From: an uncultured bacterium
GTDB lineage: Bacteria > Auribacterota > Tritonobacteria > UBA1439
Direction of reading: 5' to 3'
NCBI GenBank assembly: GCA_937858775.1
Contig: CALLYX010000396.1
Location: 1 to 6,902 of the forward strand
DNA: 6,902 nucleotides
The position numbers and the translations under genes are program-made. The notes under the pieces were generated by a model. That model worked only from the letters and a program-made list of their open reading frames with translations, was not told the DNA's origin and ran no database searches. Every line of letters begins with the position of its first letter. Positions within the stretch are counted from its first letter, which is position 1. Below, in pieces: positions 3,856 to 6,902 of the stretch.

Positions 3856-6036
3856 ATGCAGATCACGAAGCGTATCTTCGTCGGGCTCTTCGCGGGTTTT
3901 CTCTGCGGCATCTTCTTCGGGGATCTCTGCCGGGTCCTCCAGCCGGCGGCCGCCGCCTTCGTGAAATTGATGCAGATGGCGGTGATCCCCTACGTGGTGG
4001 TCTCGATCATCGCCGGCATCGGGGTGCTCGAGGCCGGGGAGGCGCGCGCCGTCGCGAGGAGGGGGGGCGCGCTGATGGCCTTCCTCTGGCTCGCCGGGAT
4101 CCTCATCTTCTTCTCCATGCAGTTCGCCTTCCCCCCGCGCACAACCGGCGCGTTCTACAGCGCCGCCGTCGTTCAACGGCCGGAGGAGGCGGATATCCTG
4201 GGCACCTTCATCCCCGCAAACCCGTTCAAGGCGCTCGCGGACGGGGTCCTGCCGGCGATCGTGCTCTTTTCCGTGTTCTTCGGGGCGGCGCTCATCGGGG
4301 CCGGCGGCAAGCGGCGCCTGATCGAGATATTCAGCGTCGGCTCCGACGCGCTCTCGCGCGTCACTGATTTCATCATGGCCCTGGTGCCGTACGGCATCTT
4401 CGTCATATCCGCATACGCTTCCGGCACCCTCTCCCCGGACGCCCTCTTCCAGCTTCAGTTCTTCTGCGAGTCGTATATCGCGTTGAGCGTCGTCCTCGGC
4501 CTCGTCGTCCTGCCGCTCTTTCTATCCGCCGTGACGGGGTTCCGCTACCGGGAGATCCTCGCCGCCTCCGCCGGGGCCGTGCTCCTCGCCTTCTCGGCGC
4601 AGAAGGTCTTCGTCGCCCTCCCCCTGATCGAGCGCGGCGTGCGCGGGCTGTTCGGGGGGCGCGAGGGGGAGGGGGGGAAGCCCGGCGCCTACGCTGAGCT
4701 CATGCTCCCGATCGCGTACAACTTCCCGCGCTGGGGGGACTTCGCCCCCTACCTTTTCATCCTCTTCACCGGCTGGCTCTACGAGACCCCGCTGCACGCG
4801 GGGAAACAGCTCGAACTGGCGGCCGCCGGGCTGCTCAGCTTTTTCGGGTCGGGGAAGTCGGCCGTCCCGTTTCTCCTGACCCTCATGCGCCTGCCGGAGG
4901 ACGCGTTCCAGATATACATAGCGTCCTCCCCCCTCAACAGCTACTTCGGGGCCGGGCTCTCGTGCATGTTTCTCTTTGCCTTCACGGCGGCCGCCTCCGC
5001 GCGTCTCACGGGACGCGCACGCGTGCGGCCGTGGGCGGCCGCGCGCGCGGGGGTGGTGATCGCATTCGCCATGGCCGCCTGTATCGCGGGGCTGAGGGCC
5101 GGCTTCGCGCGGATGCTCAGCGGCTCCTACCGCGGAGACGAGATGATCTCCGCGATGGAATTGCCGGCCCCGCCCGCCCGGGTGAGGGCCGCGCCGGCCG
5201 TCACCGTCTATCGCACGCTCGACGACTTCCGTGCGGCGCGCGGCAGGCACGACGACGACGACCACGACGTCCTCGACCGGATCAGGGAACGGGGATCGCT
5301 CCGCGTCGGGTACCACGAGGACGCGCTCCCGTTCTCCTTCTTCAACGCCAAGGGCGACCTCGTGGGATACGACGTGCAGGGGGCGCACGAGCTTGCCGCC
5401 CAGCTCGGCGTGGCGCGTCTCGAGTTCGTCCCCGTCGGTTTCAACGAGATCGCCGAGGCCCTCGACGGCGGCAGGGTGGACATCGTGATGGACGGCGTCG
5501 TGCTCACCCCCGAACGGCTCGGCAAGATGAAGTTCACGGAGTCGTACATGTCCTCCCATCTCGCCTTCGTGACGCAGGACCACCGGAGGGAGGAGTTCTC
5601 GGACATGCGGAAGGTCGCGCAGCGCGACGACATCTCCATCGCCGTCATGCGCGGGACCGCCTACGACGAAATGCTGCATGATCTCTTTCCGCGCGCGCGC
5701 GCTGTCCGTCTCTCCTCGGAACGCGAGTTCTTCGATGGGCGCCGCGCCGACGCCCTCCTCACGACCGCCGAGGAGGGGGCGCCGTGGACGCTGCTCTACC
5801 CGGCCTACTGCGTCGCCCAGCTCGGCCGGGACGGCGGGATCAGGTTCCTGCACGCCTACCCCGTTGCGAAAGGCGCCGACGACTCTTTCCTCCGGTTCGT
5901 CAACGGCGTCCTGGAGATGGAGCGGGCGTGCGGGGCGCTTGACAGGAAGTACGACTATTGGATCCTGGGGAAGAACCCGCTCCGCACGCGCCGCCGATGG
6001 TCGGTGATTCGGGACATCCTCCACTGGGTCCCCTGA
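3856..6036 (+). CDS. Fusion: SDF (glutamate/dicarboxylate:cation symporter) family transporter + family-3 extracellular solute-binding domain
   Basis: A 726-aa membrane protein. Residues 1-385 follow the SDF/DAACS plan: helices near 6-22, 33-57 (KLMQMAVIPYVVVSII, the family's TM2 motif), 70-92, 126-149, 171-190 and 203-226, a re-entrant loop (233-256), TM7 (281-308), a second re-entrant loop (320-343) and TM8 (351-380). The usual SSS-rich tip, NMDGT and the Asp/Arg/Asn/Asp residues of TM8 are absent: their places hold FSAQKVF (246-252), NFPRWGD (289-295) and SSPLNSYFGAGLS (357-369). An added helix (about 396-416) would carry the chain outside. After an acidic linker (464-471) residues 473-705 form a full SBP_bac_3 domain: GSLRVGYHEDALPFSFF (480-496), GDLVGYDVQGAHELAAQLG (500-518), GGRVDIVMDGVVLTPERLG (538-556) and a closing DSFLRFVNGVL (676-686). 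It should capture a ligand outside and pass it to the same chain's membrane core. ATG 3856 is preceded by GAGG, 4 nt away; an in-frame extension of 106 codons upstream is non-protein-like. Confidence 0.85.
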   Translation: MQITKRIFVGLFAGFLCGIFFGDLCRVLQPAAAAFVKLMQMAVIPYVVVSIIAGIGVLEAGEARAVARRGGALMAFLWLAGILIFFSMQFAFPPRTTGAFYSAAVVQRPEEADILGTFIPANPFKALADGVLPAIVLFSVFFGAALIGAGGKRRLIEIFSVGSDALSRVTDFIMALVPYGIFVISAYASGTLSPDALFQLQFFCESYIALSVVLGLVVLPLFLSAVTGFRYREILAASAGAVLLAFSAQKVFVALPLIERGVRGLFGGREGEGGKPGAYAELMLPIAYNFPRWGDFAPYLFILFTGWLYETPLHAGKQLELAAAGLLSFFGSGKSAVPFLLTLMRLPEDAFQIYIASSPLNSYFGAGLSCMFLFAFTAAASARLTGRARVRPWAAARAGVVIAFAMAACIAGLRAGFARMLSGSYRGDEMISAMELPAPPARVRAAPAVTVYRTLDDFRAARGRHDDDDHDVLDRIRERGSLRVGYHEDALPFSFFNAKGDLVGYDVQGAHELAAQLGVARLEFVPVGFNEIAEALDGGRVDIVMDGVVLTPERLGKMKFTESYMSSHLAFVTQDHRREEFSDMRKVAQRDDISIAVMRGTAYDEMLHDLFPRARAVRLSSEREFFDGRRADALLTTAEEGAPWTLLYPAYCVAQLGRDGGIRFLHAYPVAKGADDSFLRFVNGVLEMERACGALDRKYDYWILGKNPLRTRRRWSVIRDILHWVP

Positions 6037-6289
6037 CCAGCCCCGTCCCGGGCCCGCCGCCGGCGATCTGCCCGTTCGCTGCGAGGCGGTTGTACCGGAT
6101 CCGGCAATCCCAACGGCAGACGGGGGGGGAACGAGGATGCCGGCCCCGTCCGTGCAGGGGACCCCGCGGGGGTTGTCGAGCCGGGCGGCGGGGTCGGTGT
6201 CGGCCGCGGCCGGCGCGGGATGCCGGCGGTGTTCACGGGCTGACAGGCGCACCATGGACGGCGGTCGGGAACGGCGGGAAGGGGGGGGT
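6037..6289. other. 253-nt intergenic stretch, GC-rich, no gene recognised
   Basis: I see no convincing gene on either strand. It holds several GC palindromes: CCGGATCCGG (6095-6104), CCCCGCGGGG (6162-6171) and CGGCCGCGGCCG (6201-6212), and an 8-G run (6122-6129). None is followed by a T-tract, so no terminator for the transporter gene can be named with confidence. No clear promoter for the gene at 6290 was found. Confidence 0.5.
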
Positions 6290-6760
6290 ATGGATGCGGC
6301 GTGCGCGCGCGGGATGTTCGCGAACGCGGCGTTCGTCGCCGCCTTTCTCCTCGCGGGGCTCCCCGCCCTGATCCGGGGGGCGCGTCCCGTCCCGCCGCGC
6401 GAGTTCATCCTCCCCGGCCGCGCCCCCGAGCCCGCCGGCGCGCGCCCTTTCATGGCCGGGCGGTTCGTCGACGGCGAGAGGCTCACGCACTCGGTCCACG
6501 CCCCGGCCGCCGAGGATATCGGCGGCGGTGCGCTCCGGAGCGCGGCTGTGGGATGTTCTCGCACTGAACCCGGCGCCCTTGATCGCAGGCAATCCGGTTC
6601 TGACGCTGACTGCAGCATCGACCCCGGGTGCCACTGTGTCCCCCTCGGAACCGTTGCCGTTTCCGCTAACGGCTTTGCGCATATCATCGCAGCCCGTAGC
6701 GCGAGGAGAGACCGTCGCGGTGACGCTCCGGGCGTCCGAGCCCATAAGTTGTTCGGTTAA
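6290..6760 (+). CDS. N-terminal part of a membrane-anchored sialidase/BNR-like protein, broken near 6545
   Basis: From ATG 6290 the first 85 residues look like a real protein start. There is a hydrophobic signal or anchor helix (about 9-30, MFANAAFVAAFLLAGLPALI), a Pro-rich linker, then AGRFVDGERLTHSVHAPAAED (split: 56-65 and 66-75) and GGGALRSA (78-85). This resembles the opening of bacterial exo-sialidase/BNR-repeat proteins, where HSVHAP is followed by a GxLLAAWFGG-type strand. Here, right after ALRSA (ends 6544), that Trp-rich strand is missing and the rest of the frame (to the TAA at 6758-6760) is Arg/Cys/Ser-rich and not protein-like. A start at 6137 in the same frame is possible but its sequence is low-complexity. 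Shine-Dalgarno: AAGG at 6279-6282 followed by a G-run, 7 nt before the ATG. Function is inferred from about 20 residues only. Confidence 0.4.
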   Translation: MDAACARGMFANAAFVAAFLLAGLPALIRGARPVPPREFILPGRAPEPAGARPFMAGRFVDGERLTHSVHAPAAEDIGGGALRSAAVGCSRTEPGALDRRQSGSDADCSIDPGCHCVPLGTVAVSANGFAHIIAARSARRDRRGDAPGVRAHKLFG

Positions 6761-6902
6761 GTTTTTGGACGTTTCTGAGGCGTGCTACGCTCTGGACCAG
6801 GCCGGCTACAACTGGCTACGTGTCCATCGACCCGAACTTCCTCTCACATCACCCGCAGACTGTCCCCATGGCGGCATCATCGGCTCCGTAAACCTCGTCG
6901 AC
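6546..6902 (+). CDS. Partial unknown exported-type protein, open to the window end
   Basis: The frame whose codons begin at 6546 stays open for 119 codons to the last base, one frame off the sialidase-like reading. It starts LWDVLALNPAPLIAGNPVLTL, in which ALNPAPLIAGNPVLTL (from residue 6) resembles the second half of a LysM domain. A Ser/Thr/Pro-rich linker follows (about 24-43), then a beta-sandwich-like stretch (ALRISSQPVARGETVAVTLR at 44-63, then EPISCSVKFLD at 66-76), reminiscent of the domain before M23 peptidases in some Chloroflexota exported proteins; this is from memory and tentative. No start codon is assignable: the natural N-terminus seems to be cut off at the junction. G+C drops to about 62% here, against about 80% just upstream. 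The last 25 or so residues look less convincing, so further frame errors are possible. Confidence 0.4.
   Translation, partial: MWDVLALNPAPLIAGNPVLTLTAASTPGATVSPSEPLPFPLTALRISSQPVARGETVAVTLRASEPISCSVKFLDVSEACYALDQAGYNWLRVHRPELPLTSPADCPHGGIIGSVNLVD

Noticed and set aside
6137..6289. Start of the sialidase-like gene at 6137
   Set aside because: The extra 51 residues are Arg/Gly/Ser-rich without protein-like pattern; the ATG at 6290 has a ribosome-binding-like AAGG at the right distance and leads directly into a signal-type helix.
4522..6687. A 721-codon open frame on the minus strand opposite the transporter gene
   Set aside because: It is rich in Arg, Pro, Gly, Glu and His with no domain-like pattern, and it mirrors the third-position GC bias of the plus-strand gene. 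It is a shadow of high-GC coding DNA.
1..6902. tRNA genes, CRISPR arrays, insertion sequences, riboswitches
   Set aside because: I looked for cloverleaf-like regions, regularly spaced direct repeats, transposase motifs and long terminal inverted repeats and saw none. The short palindromes found are explained by high GC or listed as individual sites.

Overview
The window is GC-rich bacterial DNA (roughly two-thirds G+C, above 80% in places) with a codon usage dominated by G- or C-ending codons. It carries no rRNA, tRNA or other taxonomic marker. Shine-Dalgarno-led starts, an EF-hand protein with a signal peptide, a sialidase-like start and a rare transporter fusion point to an uncultivated bacterium known from environmental DNA. 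I cannot place it at phylum level; a relative of the Planctomycetes/Verrucomicrobia/Omnitrophota assemblage is only a guess.

Layout. 19-1041 (minus) encodes a predicted nucleotidyltransferase of an archaea-rich family with an OB-like tail. A 166-nt divergent region (1042-1207) holds back-to-back -10 elements, a 13-G run and two inverted repeats. 1208-2581 (plus) encodes a bifunctional glycosyltransferase (GT2, DPM1-like) fused to a class I SAM methyltransferase. It converges on 2626-3036 (minus), a PPOX-type flavin-binding protein. That gene lies behind 3115-3405 (minus), a small exported protein with two EF-hands, and a strong 11-bp hairpin sits between the two. A 247-nt divergent region (3406-3652) leads to a two-gene plus-strand unit: a 64-aa single-span membrane protein (3653-3847) and, 8 nt later, a 726-aa transporter (3856-6036).

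The transporter is the highlight. A glutamate/dicarboxylate:cation symporter (SDF/DAACS) core is followed by one extra membrane helix and a complete family-3 extracellular solute-binding domain. The extra helix would put the binding domain outside the membrane, making a one-polypeptide binding-protein-dependent secondary transporter. The residues that bind cation and substrate in known members of the family are replaced. The divergent promoter, the small membrane protein and the fusion together look like a compact transport or sensing unit of unknown substrate.

The right end is irregular. After a 253-nt non-coding stretch (6037-6289), the N-terminal part of a membrane-anchored sialidase/BNR-like protein begins at 6290 but loses its expected sequence near 6545. 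From there a different reading frame, in lower-GC DNA, stays open to the window edge and encodes an unrelated exported-type domain. This is either a real rearrangement or an assembly chimera.
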